Numbered from the stretch's first letter, positions 51,471 to 59,967 are shown. The stretch: 64,000 nucleotides of DNA from Mycobacterium sp. (GCA_021732005.1 JAKFVT010000059.1:124001-188000), one strand, 5' to 3'. The notes: a model not told the origin generated them from the letters alone. Program-made: numbers and translations.

Positions 51471-52204
51471 GTGGTGTCATCGTCACCGGAGCCGCGTCAG
51501 GGATCGGCCGGGCTTCGGCCGAGGCGCTGATCGCCGACGGACGCCGAGTCGCGTTGTGGGACATCTCCCCGGCGGTGGCGGAGGTGGCCGAGGGACTCGG
51601 CATGCCCCACAGCGTGATCGACGTCTGTGACGGTGTCGCGTTGAGCGCTGCCGTCGACGCCGCCGCGGCCGCGATGGACGGAATCGACGGGCTGGTGCAC
51701 GCCGCCGGCCGGGTCATCCCCGAACCGGTAGGCGCGTTCACCGAGGAATCGTGGGACGCGGTGCTCGACGTCAACCTGCGTGCCCAGGCGATCCTGTCGC
51801 AACTGCTGCTGCCGCACCTGCAGGAGGCCGCCCGCGCCGGCGCCGCTCCCGCGATCGTCGGCATCTCGAGCATCGAGGGACTGACCGCCAACCCGTTCAT
51901 CCCCGCCTACTGCGCCTCCAAAGCCGGCCTGCTGGGACTGACCCGATCGATGGCCGCTCAGCTGGGCCCGGAAGGAATCCGGGTCAACGCGGTGTGCCCC
52001 GGCTTCATCCGCACCCCGATGTTGCAGATCGCGCTCGACGTCGACGAGGTGCGCGAAGGTTTCGAGGCGGCCGCACCGATCGGCAGGCTGGGAAACCCCG
52101 ACGAGGTCGGCGCGGCGGTGGCGTTCCTGATGTCGCCGAAGGCGTCGTTCATCACCGGTGCCCACCTGGTGGTCGATGGGGGAGTGACCAGCAGACACCC
52201 TTGA
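51467..52204 (+). CDS. Short-chain dehydrogenase/reductase (SDR)
   Basis: This 245-residue classical SDR has VIVTGAASGIGRASAEALIA (near 4-23), VHAAGR in place of NNAG, SSIEGLTANPFIPAYCASKAG (Ser, Tyr, Lys of the active site) and ITGAHLVVDGG at the C-terminus. It probably oxidises or reduces a hydroxy/keto acyl intermediate linked to the FadD at 48333. It is the last gene of that operon; the next gene has its own DosR-type promoter. Confidence 0.85.
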   Translation: MSGVIVTGAASGIGRASAEALIADGRRVALWDISPAVAEVAEGLGMPHSVIDVCDGVALSAAVDAAAAAMDGIDGLVHAAGRVIPEPVGAFTEESWDAVLDVNLRAQAILSQLLLPHLQEAARAGAAPAIVGISSIEGLTANPFIPAYCASKAGLLGLTRSMAAQLGPEGIRVNAVCPGFIRTPMLQIALDVDEVREGFEAAAPIGRLGNPDEVGAAVAFLMSPKASFITGAHLVVDGGVTSRHP

Positions 52205-52235
52205 CGCGGGGATCAGCCCACTCAAGTCCCCACAG

Positions 52236-52255
52236 CTTGGGACTTACGCCCCTGT
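52236..52255. promoter_or_regulatory. DosR box upstream of the nitroreductase
   Basis: The 20-base site CTTGGGACTTACGCCCCTGT matches 13 of 20 positions of the published DosR consensus TTSGGGACTWWAGTCCCSAA, including all of GGGACT and the second CCC. An inverted copy of the half-site (AAGTCCC, 52224-52230) lies 8 bases to its left, so two DosR dimers could bind. It is 33 bases upstream of the ATG at 52288. Confidence 0.7.
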
Positions 52256-52287
52256 CAGATCCTGGGCGGCGCCGCGACAGTGGACGT

Positions 52288-53277
52288 ATGAGCGTGGCGT
52301 TTCCCGAGCCCGAGACCATCCGGACTGTCCTGAGCCTGGCGATGCGGGCACCGTCGGTGCACAATTCGCAGCCCTGGCAGTGGCGGGTCGGGCCCAGCAG
52401 CCTGCATCTGTACGCCGACTCCAGCAGGCACCTGCCCAACACCGATCCCGACCGGCGCGACATGCTGGTCAGCTGCGGTGCTGCTCTGCACCATTGCACC
52501 GTCGCGCTGGCCGCGCTGGGGTGGCAGGCCAGGATTCAGCGCTTCCCCGATCCGGCCGACAGCGCTCACCTGGCGTCGATCGAGGTGCAGCCGCTCGCAG
52601 CCGGTGAACTCGACGTCATGCTGGCGGCCGCGATCTCCCGGCGTCGCACCGATCGGCGCAACTTCAGCTCGTGGCCGGTGCCCGGTGGTGACATCGCGCT
52701 GATGGGTGCGCGTGCCGCACGGGCGGGGGTGATGCTGCGCCAGCTGGACCTGCTGCCGCATCTGACCGAGATCGTCGCCCAATCGGTGTCCAGGCACGCC
52801 GCCGACGCCGACTACCTCAGTGAGCTCAGCGCGTGGAGCGGTCGGTACGGGTCGCTGGCGGGAGTGCCCGCCCACAACACTCCCGCGCCCGATCAGCACG
52901 CGACGCTGCCGGCCCGAGTGTTCGCAGGCCCAATCCTGGCGCAGCCGTCGGGAACGCCTGCCGCCGAAGACAATGGCATCCTGCTCGCGCTGGGTACCGA
53001 GACCGACGACGACCTGGCTCGGTTGCGCGCCGGCGAGGCGACCAGCCTGGTCCTGCTGTCGGCGACCGCCATGGGGCTGGCGACGTGCCCGGTCACCGAG
53101 CCCCTGGAAATCGGCGAAACCCGAGAAGCGGTGCGTGAAGACGTATTCGGCACGAGCGGCTATCCGCAGATGCTGGTGCGCATCGGCTGGGCGGCGGTGA
53201 ACGCCGACCCGCTGCCTGCCACCCCCCGTCGTCCATTCTCCGAAGTGGTCGGCGGGCTCGACAGTCGCGTGGCGTGA
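52288..53277 (+). CDS. Acg-like nitroreductase family protein (DosR regulon type)
   Basis: This 329-residue protein resembles the mycobacterial Acg/Rv2032 family of FMN-binding nitroreductases: LSLAMRAPSVHNSQPWQWRV near the N-terminus, RRRTDRRNF in the middle and LSATAMGLATCPVTEPLEIG near the C-terminus. In tuberculosis Acg binds FMN but lacks clear nitroreductase activity and may sequester flavin during dormancy. The start has only a weak ribosome site (TGGACGT). A DosR box is upstream, and a universal stress protein gene follows 20 bases later. Confidence 0.83.
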   Translation: MSVAFPEPETIRTVLSLAMRAPSVHNSQPWQWRVGPSSLHLYADSSRHLPNTDPDRRDMLVSCGAALHHCTVALAALGWQARIQRFPDPADSAHLASIEVQPLAAGELDVMLAAAISRRRTDRRNFSSWPVPGGDIALMGARAARAGVMLRQLDLLPHLTEIVAQSVSRHAADADYLSELSAWSGRYGSLAGVPAHNTPAPDQHATLPARVFAGPILAQPSGTPAAEDNGILLALGTETDDDLARLRAGEATSLVLLSATAMGLATCPVTEPLEIGETREAVREDVFGTSGYPQMLVRIGWAAVNADPLPATPRRPFSEVVGGLDSRVA

Positions 53278-53297
53278 CAACCCGGAAGGAATATCAA

Positions 53298-54185
53298 ATG
53301 TCAACTTCTGCAACGAAATACGACATCATCGTCGGTGTCGACGGATCCCCGGAGTCGAAGGTCGCCGTCGACTGGGCGGCACGCGACGCGGCGTTGCGCG
53401 GGGCGCAGGTGCACCTGGTGCACGTGCTCAGCTCACCCGCGGTGATGACGTTCCCCGAAGTGCCCGTACCGAGCGGTTACCTTCAGTGGCAGGAAGATTC
53501 GGCTCGCGAGATCCTGCAGAGCGCGGCTGAAACCGCCGCGGCGGCCACCAAGGACGACGCGGTGGAGGTCACCACTGAGATCGTGAGCGGCTCTCCGGTA
53601 CCGACGCTGGCGGACCTGTCCAAGGACGCCCAGCTGATCGTGGTCGGATGCCGGGGCCGCGGTGCGCTGGCCCGCAGTCTGCTGGGTTCGGTCAGCACCG
53701 GCCTGGTCCACCACGCGCACTGCCCGGTGGCGATCATTCACGACGAAGACCCGTTGACGGCTCGCCCGTCGAAGGCCCCGGTGGTCGTCGGCGTCGACGG
53801 TTCGCCGGCCTCGGAGAAGGCGCTGGAAATCGCTTTCGAGCAGGCCTCGTTGCGCGGGGTGGAACTGGTCGCCGTGCACGCCTGGAGCGACACCGGGGTG
53901 TTCGAATTCCCCGGTCTGGACTGGTCGGCGCTGCGATCGATCGCCGAGGAGACCCTGGCCGAGCGGCTCGCCGGCTGGCAGGAGCGTTACCCCGATGTCG
54001 TGGTGCATCGGCTGGTGGTGGCCGACCGGCCCGCACAACAGCTCATCGAGCAGTCGGAGTCGGCTCAGTTGACCGTTCTCGGCAGCCACGGACGTGGCGG
54101 ATTCGCCGGGATGCTGCTCGGGTCGGTCAGCACCGCGGTGGTGCACGGATCTCGGCAGCCGGTGATCATAGCGCGCAGCGGCTAG
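53298..54185 (+). CDS. Universal stress protein, two Usp domains (Rv2623-like)
   Basis: This 295-residue tandem Usp has domain 1 DIIVGVDGSPESKVAVDWAA with ATP-binding GCRGRGALARSLLGSVSTGL, and domain 2 VVVGVDGSPASEKALEIAFE with GSHGRGGFAGMLLGSVSTAV. The G-x2-G-x9-G(S/T) ATP loops are intact in both. Length and sequence closely follow tuberculosis Rv2623, an ATP-binding growth regulator in dormancy. GGAAGGA lies seven bases upstream of the ATG. It is co-transcribed with the nitroreductase and convergent with dosS (26-base gap). Confidence 0.9.
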   Translation: MSTSATKYDIIVGVDGSPESKVAVDWAARDAALRGAQVHLVHVLSSPAVMTFPEVPVPSGYLQWQEDSAREILQSAAETAAAATKDDAVEVTTEIVSGSPVPTLADLSKDAQLIVVGCRGRGALARSLLGSVSTGLVHHAHCPVAIIHDEDPLTARPSKAPVVVGVDGSPASEKALEIAFEQASLRGVELVAVHAWSDTGVFEFPGLDWSALRSIAEETLAERLAGWQERYPDVVVHRLVVADRPAQQLIEQSESAQLTVLGSHGRGGFAGMLLGSVSTAVVHGSRQPVIIARSG

Positions 54186-54211
54186 CCCCAAACACCGCGG
54201 AACACAACGCC

Positions 54212-55948
54212 TTACGGCAGCGGTGCGCTCCAGCGCAGCACTGTACCGCCGCCTTCGGCGTTGTCTACGGTGAAGTCCCCGCCGACCTCGTACGCTCGGC
54301 GGCGCAGGTTGATCAACCCACTCGGGTTGACCTCGGCCGGCATGCCACGACCGTCGTCGACGACCTCGATCGCGAGTTCGTCCTCCACCCGCACAGTGAC
54401 GCTGAGTGACTGGGCGTCGGCGTGGCGCACCGCGTTGCTGACCGCCTCGCGAACCACCGCCTCGGCGTGATCGGCCAGCCCCGCCTCGACCACCGACAGC
54501 GGCCCGACGTACTGAATGGCGATCCGCGGCCCCGAACCGGCGAATCCATTGACGGCGTCGTCGAGGCGCTGCCGCAGCTGTGTGGTGGCGCCCACCGACC
54601 CGCCGTGCAGGTCGAAGATCGCGGTGCGGATCTCCTGGATGACCTCTTGCAGGTCGTCGACGCTGTTCGTCAGCCGCTGCCGCACTTCGGGTAGTCGGCT
54701 GCGCGGAATCGTGCCCTGCAGGGAAAGCCCGATCGCGAACAACCGCTGGATGACGTGGTCGTGCAGGTCGCGGGCGATCCGGTCGCGGTCGGAGAGCACG
54801 TCCAGCTCGCGCAGGTGCCGCTGGGTCGAGGCCAACTGCCAGGCCAGCGTGGCCTGGTCGGCGAACCCCGCCATCATGTCGAGCTGTTCGTGGCTGAAGG
54901 TCTGCCTGCCGATGCGCCGCAGAATCACCACCACCCCGGCGACGGTGTCGGTGGTGCGCAACGGCAGCACCAACGCGGGGCCGATCCCGGGTATTGCCGG
55001 CAGTTCGTCGCCGATGTCGGCGAACCGCTGCGATGCCTTTGCGGCGAAGGCATGGCCGATGACGCTGTCCCGCACGGTGATTGGCGGCAATGATCCGGGC
55101 TGGTCGACCTTGCCTGCCGTCTCCACGACGAGCAATTCCTCGACCTGGTCGACGGGCAGCTGAATATCGCTGGGCACCGCGACGAGCACCACGTCCGCCG
55201 CGGTGAGTTTGAGCGCCTCGTCGGCGATCAGCCGAAACACCTGGGCCGGGTCCGCACCACCCAGCAACTCGGTCCCGATGTCGCGGGTCGCCTCGATCCA
55301 GGACTGCCGCGTGCGGGACTGTTCGTAGAGGCGGGCGTTGTCGATCGCGATCCCCGCCGCGGCGGCCAATGCCTCGACCAGGACCTCGTCGTCCTCGCTG
55401 AACGGCTGCCCGTCCGCCTTGTCGGTGAGGTACAGGTTGCCGTACACCTCGTCGCGGATGCGCACCGGAACGCCGAGGAAGGTGCGCATCGGCGGGTGAT
55501 TCGGCGGGAAGCCCACCGACGCCGGATGCTGGGTGATGTTGTCGAGCCGGATCGGTTTGGGTTCGTCGATCAGGTGGCCGAGGACGCCGCGGCCGGAGGG
55601 CAGCGGGCCGATCAGTTCATGGGTTTCGGCGTCGATGCCTTCGTAGATGAACTCGACGAGCTCATGGTCGTGGCCGCGTACACCCAAGGCTCCGTAGCGA
55701 GCGTCGACAAGGTCGATCGCCGTGTGCACGATGGTTTTGAGCGTGACGTCCAATTCCAGACCCGACGTCACCACGAGCATCGCTTCGACCAGACCATCGA
55801 GCCGGTCCCGGCCCTCGACGATCTGCTCTACCCGGTCCTGGACCTCAACAAGTAGCTCGCGCAGGCGAAGACCTGACAATGTGTCACGCAGCGGCGGCCC
55901 GGCCTTGCGATTCCCGTTTGGTCCGACATCGTCGGTCACAGCCCTCAT
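54212..55948 (-). CDS. dosS: DosS/DevS heme-based sensor histidine kinase
   Basis: This 578-residue kinase has exactly the length of tuberculosis DosS when started at ATG 55948; GTG 55978, overlapping the dosR stop, would add ten residues. GAF-A (about 60-200) keeps the heme-ligand His (151, in GFPPNHPPMRTF) and the distal Tyr 173. GAF-B follows at about 230-370, then the HisKA_3 phospho-acceptor His 396 in RIARDLHDHVIQRLFAIG, and an HATPase with VREAVSNAVRHADAQ and VVDDGRGMP. It senses O2/NO/CO through heme and phosphorylates DosR. Confidence 0.95.
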   Translation of the reverse strand: MRAVTDDVGPNGNRKAGPPLRDTLSGLRLRELLVEVQDRVEQIVEGRDRLDGLVEAMLVVTSGLELDVTLKTIVHTAIDLVDARYGALGVRGHDHELVEFIYEGIDAETHELIGPLPSGRGVLGHLIDEPKPIRLDNITQHPASVGFPPNHPPMRTFLGVPVRIRDEVYGNLYLTDKADGQPFSEDDEVLVEALAAAAGIAIDNARLYEQSRTRQSWIEATRDIGTELLGGADPAQVFRLIADEALKLTAADVVLVAVPSDIQLPVDQVEELLVVETAGKVDQPGSLPPITVRDSVIGHAFAAKASQRFADIGDELPAIPGIGPALVLPLRTTDTVAGVVVILRRIGRQTFSHEQLDMMAGFADQATLAWQLASTQRHLRELDVLSDRDRIARDLHDHVIQRLFAIGLSLQGTIPRSRLPEVRQRLTNSVDDLQEVIQEIRTAIFDLHGGSVGATTQLRQRLDDAVNGFAGSGPRIAIQYVGPLSVVEAGLADHAEAVVREAVSNAVRHADAQSLSVTVRVEDELAIEVVDDGRGMPAEVNPSGLINLRRRAYEVGGDFTVDNAEGGGTVLRWSAPLP

Positions 55949-55974
55949 GTTGCCACCAGAAGGCAACGGCCGCT

Positions 55975-56622
55975 TCACTCTTGGCTGCGCTGATTGTGGT
56001 CGAGCTTCGAGATGAACACCGCAGCTTGGGTGCGGCGCTCCATCCCAAGTTTTGCCAGAAGACGCGATACATAGTTTTTCACCGTCTTTTCGGCGAGAAA
56101 CATTCGTGCGGCGATTTGCTTGTTCGTCAGTCCCTCGCCAAGTAAGCCGAGCAGGACCCGTTCCTGTTCAGTGAGACCCGACAGGGGATCGGAACGCTCA
56201 GCGGCACCGCGCAACTTGGCCATCAGCGCCGCGGCGGCCCGATTGTCGAGCAGCGACCGGCCCGCGCCGACATCCTTGATCGCCTCGGCGAGCTCCATGC
56301 CCTTGATGTCTTTGACCACATAGCCGCTCGCCCCGGCGAGGATGGCGTCGAGCATCGCCTCGTCGGAGGTGAACGACGTCAGCATCAGGCACCGGAGGTC
56401 GGGCATCCGGGACAGCAGGTCGCGGCACAACTCGATGCCGTTGCCGTCGGGCAGGCGCACGTCGAGCACCGCGACGTCGGGATTGAGCGCCGGAATCTGC
56501 GCCAACGCGTGGGCGACCGAACCGGCTTCACCGATGACTTCGAGATCGGGATCGGCGGACAGCAGGTCGATCAGTCCACGGCGAACGACTTCGTGGTCAT
56601 CGACGAGGAAGACCTTGACCAT
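55975..56622 (-). CDS. dosR: DosR/DevR dormancy response regulator
   Basis: This 215-residue NarL-type regulator begins MVKVFLVDDHEVVRRGL with Asp 8/9, phospho-acceptor Asp 54 (AVLDVRLPDG), Thr 82 and Lys 104. The C-terminal LuxR HTH keeps FLAEKTVKNYVSRLLAKLGM, including Lys 179, Lys 182 and Asn 183 used to read the DosR box. It is almost identical to the tuberculosis protein. It lies between the Usp gene (33 bases upstream) and dosS (26 bases), so all are one operon. Confidence 0.97.
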   Translation of the reverse strand: MVKVFLVDDHEVVRRGLIDLLSADPDLEVIGEAGSVAHALAQIPALNPDVAVLDVRLPDGNGIELCRDLLSRMPDLRCLMLTSFTSDEAMLDAILAGASGYVVKDIKGMELAEAIKDVGAGRSLLDNRAAAALMAKLRGAAERSDPLSGLTEQERVLLGLLGEGLTNKQIAARMFLAEKTVKNYVSRLLAKLGMERRTQAAVFISKLDHNQRSQE

Positions 56623-56655
56623 GCTGCAACGATATCGGGAGTTCGCTGTCGCGTG

Positions 56656-57525
56656 TCACAACAATCGCTGACGGTCGACGACCAGAACCGAGCAATCGGT
56701 GTTGTGCAGGGCCGCCGACCCGGTCGGACCCAGGAGTTCCTCGATGCCCCGGGCGTTGCGTGCGCCCACCACGACGAGCTGGATGGACGCCGCGTTTTTG
56801 GCCAGATAGTTGAGCGCATTGCCGTGGATCGCGACCGGGCGAGCGTCCAGATCGGGATATTGGCTCTTCCAATGCGACAGCCGGCGGTCCAGCTGCGCGC
56901 GCACCATCCGGTTGCCGTCGGATACGGCGTGGGAGTCGTGGACGTCGGTGTAGCGCGACTGCCACGAACCGAGAACCCGCAGCGGCGCGCCCCGCAACCG
57001 CGCTTCGGCGACCCCGAATTGCAGGACCGCAGCGCTGTCGGGGGATTCGTCGAGTTCGACGACGACCCAGCCCGGTTCATGCCCGGCGATCGGATCCTCG
57101 CCCCGCACAATCGCGACGGGGCAGTGCGCCGCGGTGACCAGAGCGGTCGCCGTCGACCCGATGCGGTCGGCGTCGAAGTGCTTGAGGCCGACCTCGCCGA
57201 CGCAGATCATCGCCGCGACCCGGGAGGCCTCCACCAGCGTGGCGATCGGCCGGCCCTGAAGGATCTCGACTTCGAGTTTGACCTGGCGCCCGGTGGCCTC
57301 GACCGCGCCCGCGGCGGAGCGGACCGCGAATTCTGCTCCGGCCAGCAGACGCGCCTCCTCGTGCGAGTCCACCGGATCCGGGCCGGCAGGGTGGATCGCA
57401 TAGACCAGCCGCAGCGGAATATCGCGGCTGACCGCTTCGTCGATCGCCCACAGCGCGGCCCGGACGGCGCCCCGAGAACCGTCGACGCCGACCACGATCG
57501 ACGGCGGTGTGAACGATTCGGGCAT
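56656..57525 (-). CDS. Universal stress protein, two Usp-like domains (Rv2624c-like position)
   Basis: This 289-residue tandem Usp has domain 1 IVVGVDGSRGAVRAALWAID (with a variant nucleotide loop ICVGEVGLKHFDADRIGSTA) and domain 2 GWVVVELDESPDSAAVLQFG, ending VVVGARNARGIEELLGPTGS. The G-x2-G-x9-G loops are less regular than in the 53298 protein, so ATP binding is less certain. GGGGAG lies 7 bases upstream of the ATG at 57525. It is second in the DUF1876/Usp/dosR/dosS operon. Confidence 0.87.
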   Translation of the reverse strand: MPESFTPPSIVVGVDGSRGAVRAALWAIDEAVSRDIPLRLVYAIHPAGPDPVDSHEEARLLAGAEFAVRSAAGAVEATGRQVKLEVEILQGRPIATLVEASRVAAMICVGEVGLKHFDADRIGSTATALVTAAHCPVAIVRGEDPIAGHEPGWVVVELDESPDSAAVLQFGVAEARLRGAPLRVLGSWQSRYTDVHDSHAVSDGNRMVRAQLDRRLSHWKSQYPDLDARPVAIHGNALNYLAKNAASIQLVVVGARNARGIEELLGPTGSAALHNTDCSVLVVDRQRLL

Positions 57526-57598
57526 CAGGGGCTCCCCGGGACGGCGGACTCCATTGTCGCCGACGGCGACATCGGTGCGAGGTGAAAACGCCGGGCCG

Positions 57599-57853
57599 CT
57601 AGCCGGCCGCGGCTTCGATCTCCGACATCGACGTCGCGAAGAGCTGACCGGCCAGGTTGGACAACGCCCTCGCGACGGCCACCTCGTCGCGCAGCTCGAC
57701 CGCGTGCTCGGTGCCGGCATCCATGCGGGCGGTCCCCATGCCCACCAGGGCGGTACTCCGCCAGGAGAGCAGTGCGGTGGCCCGAGTGCGATCGGCATCC
57801 TCGTCGACGGCGATCAACACGGCCGAATGCTTGGTCTGGTCGAGATCTTCCAT
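57599..57853 (-). CDS. DUF1876 domain protein (Rv1738/Rv2632c-like dormancy protein)
   Basis: This 84-residue protein closely follows tuberculosis Rv1738: VLIAVDEDADRTRATALLSW, then LVGMGTARMDAG and ELRDEVAVARALSNLAGQLF. Rv1738 is among the most strongly DosR-induced genes and has a fold like ribosome hibernation factors, so a role in shutting down translation has been proposed. ATG 57853 is chosen by homology. A DosR box lies 50 bases upstream, making it the lead gene of the dosRS operon. Confidence 0.9.
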   Translation of the reverse strand: MEDLDQTKHSAVLIAVDEDADRTRATALLSWRSTALVGMGTARMDAGTEHAVELRDEVAVARALSNLAGQLFATSMSEIEAAAG

Positions 57854-57902
57854 GACGTCCCCCTCAGTCGTATCGATCCGACCATTTGGGCCGACGCCGC
57901 CG

Positions 57903-57922
57903 ATAGGGGCTGAAGTCCCATC
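57903..57922. promoter_or_regulatory. DosR box upstream of the DUF1876/Usp/dosR/dosS operon
   Basis: The site ATAGGGGCTGAAGTCCCATC matches 13 of 20 positions of the DosR consensus TTSGGGACTWWAGTCCCSAA, with AAGTCCC intact. It is 50 bases upstream of the DUF1876 start on the minus strand. A weaker TTTGGGCCGACGCC half-site lies near 57885-57898. It implies that DosR controls its own operon. Confidence 0.75.
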
Positions 57923-57942
57923 GGAGTGGGTCGTTCGGCGCC

Positions 57943-59337
57943 TCAGCGCTTCGGCTTCGGCGGCGCGAGAACCTTCATGACCATGCGCATCGCCGGCTCG
58001 GGAACCCGGTCCTTCATGGCGAGTGCGGTCTCGGCGACGCGTCCGCGCGCCGGTGTGCCGCGGCCGAACAGCCGGTTGAACGGACCGCCCGACGGTTCCA
58101 GTTCGACGTGCATCGGCGGACCGCCGTCGGCGGCGCCGAGCGCCGAGGAGATCACGATCCGCTGAATCTCGCTGGTGCCCTCGAAGATGGTGTACAGCTT
58201 GGCGTCGCGGTACCACTTCTCCACCGGATGGTCGCTGATGTAGCCCCAGCCGCCCATGGTCTGGATGGCCCGCTCGGTGGTCTTGACGGCGATCTCGCTG
58301 GCGGCCAGCTTCGCCATCGAGCCTTCACCACGCTCGAACGGCACACTGTTGGCGGCCATCCAGGACGCGCGCCAGGTCAGCAGCCGGGCGGCGTCGATGC
58401 CGGTGGCCAGGTCCGCCAGCGGGAAGGCGATGCCCTGGTTGTCGATGATGGGCGCGCCGAACGCCTCGCGGCGGTTGGCGTAGGCCGTCACGTATTCCAG
58501 TGCGGCGCGGGCGATTCCCAGCGCTTGGGCCGCGACCATGGGGCGGGTCTGCTCGAAGGTTCCGAGCGTGGCCGAACCGGAGCGCCGCCTGCCGGTGGCC
58601 ATGGCTTCGCGGGTTTTGGCGAGTTTGTGCTCGAGCTTGTCCTGCCCGCCCAGCAGGTTCGCGCCGGGCACCCGCACGCTGTTGAACTTGAGCTCCGCGG
58701 TGTGCGATGCGCGGCACCCGAGCTTGTCGAGCTTGCGGACGAGCTCCAAACCCGGTGTGCCACCGGGCACTACGAACAGTGCCTGTCCGCGGTGTCCCAG
58801 CTCTTCGTCGACGACGGCGTTGACGACATGCACGTTGGCGATACCGCCGTTGCCGATCCACATCTTGTGTCCGTCGATGATCCAGTCGTCACCGTCACGG
58901 CGGGCCCTTGTCCGCAGGTTGCGCACGTCGCTGCCGCCTTCGGGTTCGGAGATCGCCAACGCGGCCAGCTTCAGATCCCCCGGGGTGCCGAAACACTCGG
59001 GCGCCCAGGTCAGCATCTGCTCGGGGGTGGCGGCCTGGCCGATCGCCGAGAGTGCCAGCGCAGGCATGACCACGGCCAAACCGATTCCCGCACAACCCCA
59101 GAACAGCTCCTCCATGAACATCGGCAGCGACAGGCCGGTCGGATCGCCGATGAGGTCTCGGTAGAAGAGCGGACTATAGAACCCTCGAGCAGCCGCGTCC
59201 TCTAATACCGGCCAGGGAAACTCCTGGCGCTTGTCGTAGTCGGCGGCCACCGGCCGGATGCAGTGTTCGGCGAACTCGTGCGCGCGGCGAGCGAGATCGT
59301 GCTGCGCCGTCGTCGGCGTGAGGTCCAGACCCATCAT
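57943..59337 (-). CDS. Acyl-CoA dehydrogenase
   Basis: This 464-residue flavoenzyme has the FAD/substrate motif LAALAISEPEGGSDVRNLRT (near 126-145), VVAMS-type segment varied, ARAALEYVTAYANRREAFGA, and the C-terminal catalytic Glu in YTIFEGTSEIQRIV. About 60 residues extend past the usual end (LGAADGGPPMHVELEPSGGP onward, rich in Pro and basic residues). It would alpha,beta-dehydrogenate an acyl-CoA. Start Met 59337 is followed by a second Met; either may be used. It is divergent from the ChaB-type gene. Confidence 0.88.
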   Translation of the reverse strand: MMGLDLTPTTAQHDLARRAHEFAEHCIRPVAADYDKRQEFPWPVLEDAAARGFYSPLFYRDLIGDPTGLSLPMFMEELFWGCAGIGLAVVMPALALSAIGQAATPEQMLTWAPECFGTPGDLKLAALAISEPEGGSDVRNLRTRARRDGDDWIIDGHKMWIGNGGIANVHVVNAVVDEELGHRGQALFVVPGGTPGLELVRKLDKLGCRASHTAELKFNSVRVPGANLLGGQDKLEHKLAKTREAMATGRRRSGSATLGTFEQTRPMVAAQALGIARAALEYVTAYANRREAFGAPIIDNQGIAFPLADLATGIDAARLLTWRASWMAANSVPFERGEGSMAKLAASEIAVKTTERAIQTMGGWGYISDHPVEKWYRDAKLYTIFEGTSEIQRIVISSALGAADGGPPMHVELEPSGGPFNRLFGRGTPARGRVAETALAMKDRVPEPAMRMVMKVLAPPKPKR

Positions 59338-59496
59338 GCGTCCCTTCGACGCCTGGGTGATACCTCCGGTACCGCATGATCAAACGTCGTGCCGACGGTC
59401 TGGAGAAAGTTGGAGCCCGGGCTGCCGCGGAGTCGGGTTGCACGACAGCTCGGGGCTGACTGGGATATCGACCGCCGACCGGTGGGCGTTACCGAC

Positions 59497-59522
59497 GTTT
59501 TTCACCCCTGGTGGCCGGGTAG
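59497..59522 (+). promoter_or_regulatory. SigF-like promoter (GTTT-N16-GGGTAG)
   Basis: GTTT (59497-59500) and GGGTAG (59517-59522) are separated by 16 bases, matching the mycobacterial SigF consensus GTTT-N15-17-GGGTA. Transcription would start near 59530, a few bases before the GGAGGTGATT ribosome site of the ChaB-type gene. It suggests stress or stationary-phase expression. Confidence 0.6.
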
Positions 59523-59547
59523 TCGACCGGACACGGAGGTGATTTCT

Positions 59548-59967
59548 ATGCCCAAGACAACCAAACGCGGCGACGCCAAGAAGAGCGAGTTGCCCAGCAC
59601 TTTGCAGAAGTCCGACGCGAAGGCGCAGCGGACTTTCGCCAAGGCACATGACGCGGCGGCCGAAGAGTACGGCGAGGGCGAGCGGGCCCACCGGGTGGCC
59701 TACAGCGCGCTCAAGCACAGCTATGAAAAGGTCGGCGACCACTGGGAGGCCAAGAGCTCCAAGGGGCCCTCGGATTCTCGGGCACGCAGCGGTGGCCCCA
59801 ACCCGAGGGGCAAGAGCTCCGAAGGTGTGGACGCCAATGCGAGCAAGAAGCATCTGCTCGACGTCGCCAGACGGCTCGACATCAGCGGGCGTTCGTCGAT
59901 GAACAAGGGCGAACTGGTCGACGCGATCATGAAGGCCAATCGCCGCGAGAGTAGCCGCAACCGCTGA
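59548..59967 (+). CDS. ChaB-domain plus Rho N-terminal-like domain protein
   Basis: This 139-residue basic protein has an N-terminal ChaB domain (LPSTLQKSDAKAQRTFAKAH ... AYSALKHSYEKVGDHWEAK, residues ~15-70), a flexible Ser/Gly-rich linker and a C-terminal Rho_N/SAP-like helix-extended-loop-helix (SKKHLLDVARRLDISGRSSM ... GELVDAIMKAN, ~98-133), which binds nucleic acid in other proteins. A near-perfect GGAGGTGATT ribosome site precedes the ATG. It is behind a SigF-like promoter, so it is probably a stress-induced DNA- or RNA-binding protein. Confidence 0.85.
   Translation: MPKTTKRGDAKKSELPSTLQKSDAKAQRTFAKAHDAAAEEYGEGERAHRVAYSALKHSYEKVGDHWEAKSSKGPSDSRARSGGPNPRGKSSEGVDANASKKHLLDVARRLDISGRSSMNKGELVDAIMKANRRESSRNR

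Noticed and set aside
52288..53277. Active nitroreductase function for the acg-like protein
   Set aside because: The tuberculosis Acg protein binds FMN but is not clearly an active nitroreductase, so I named the family and not the activity.
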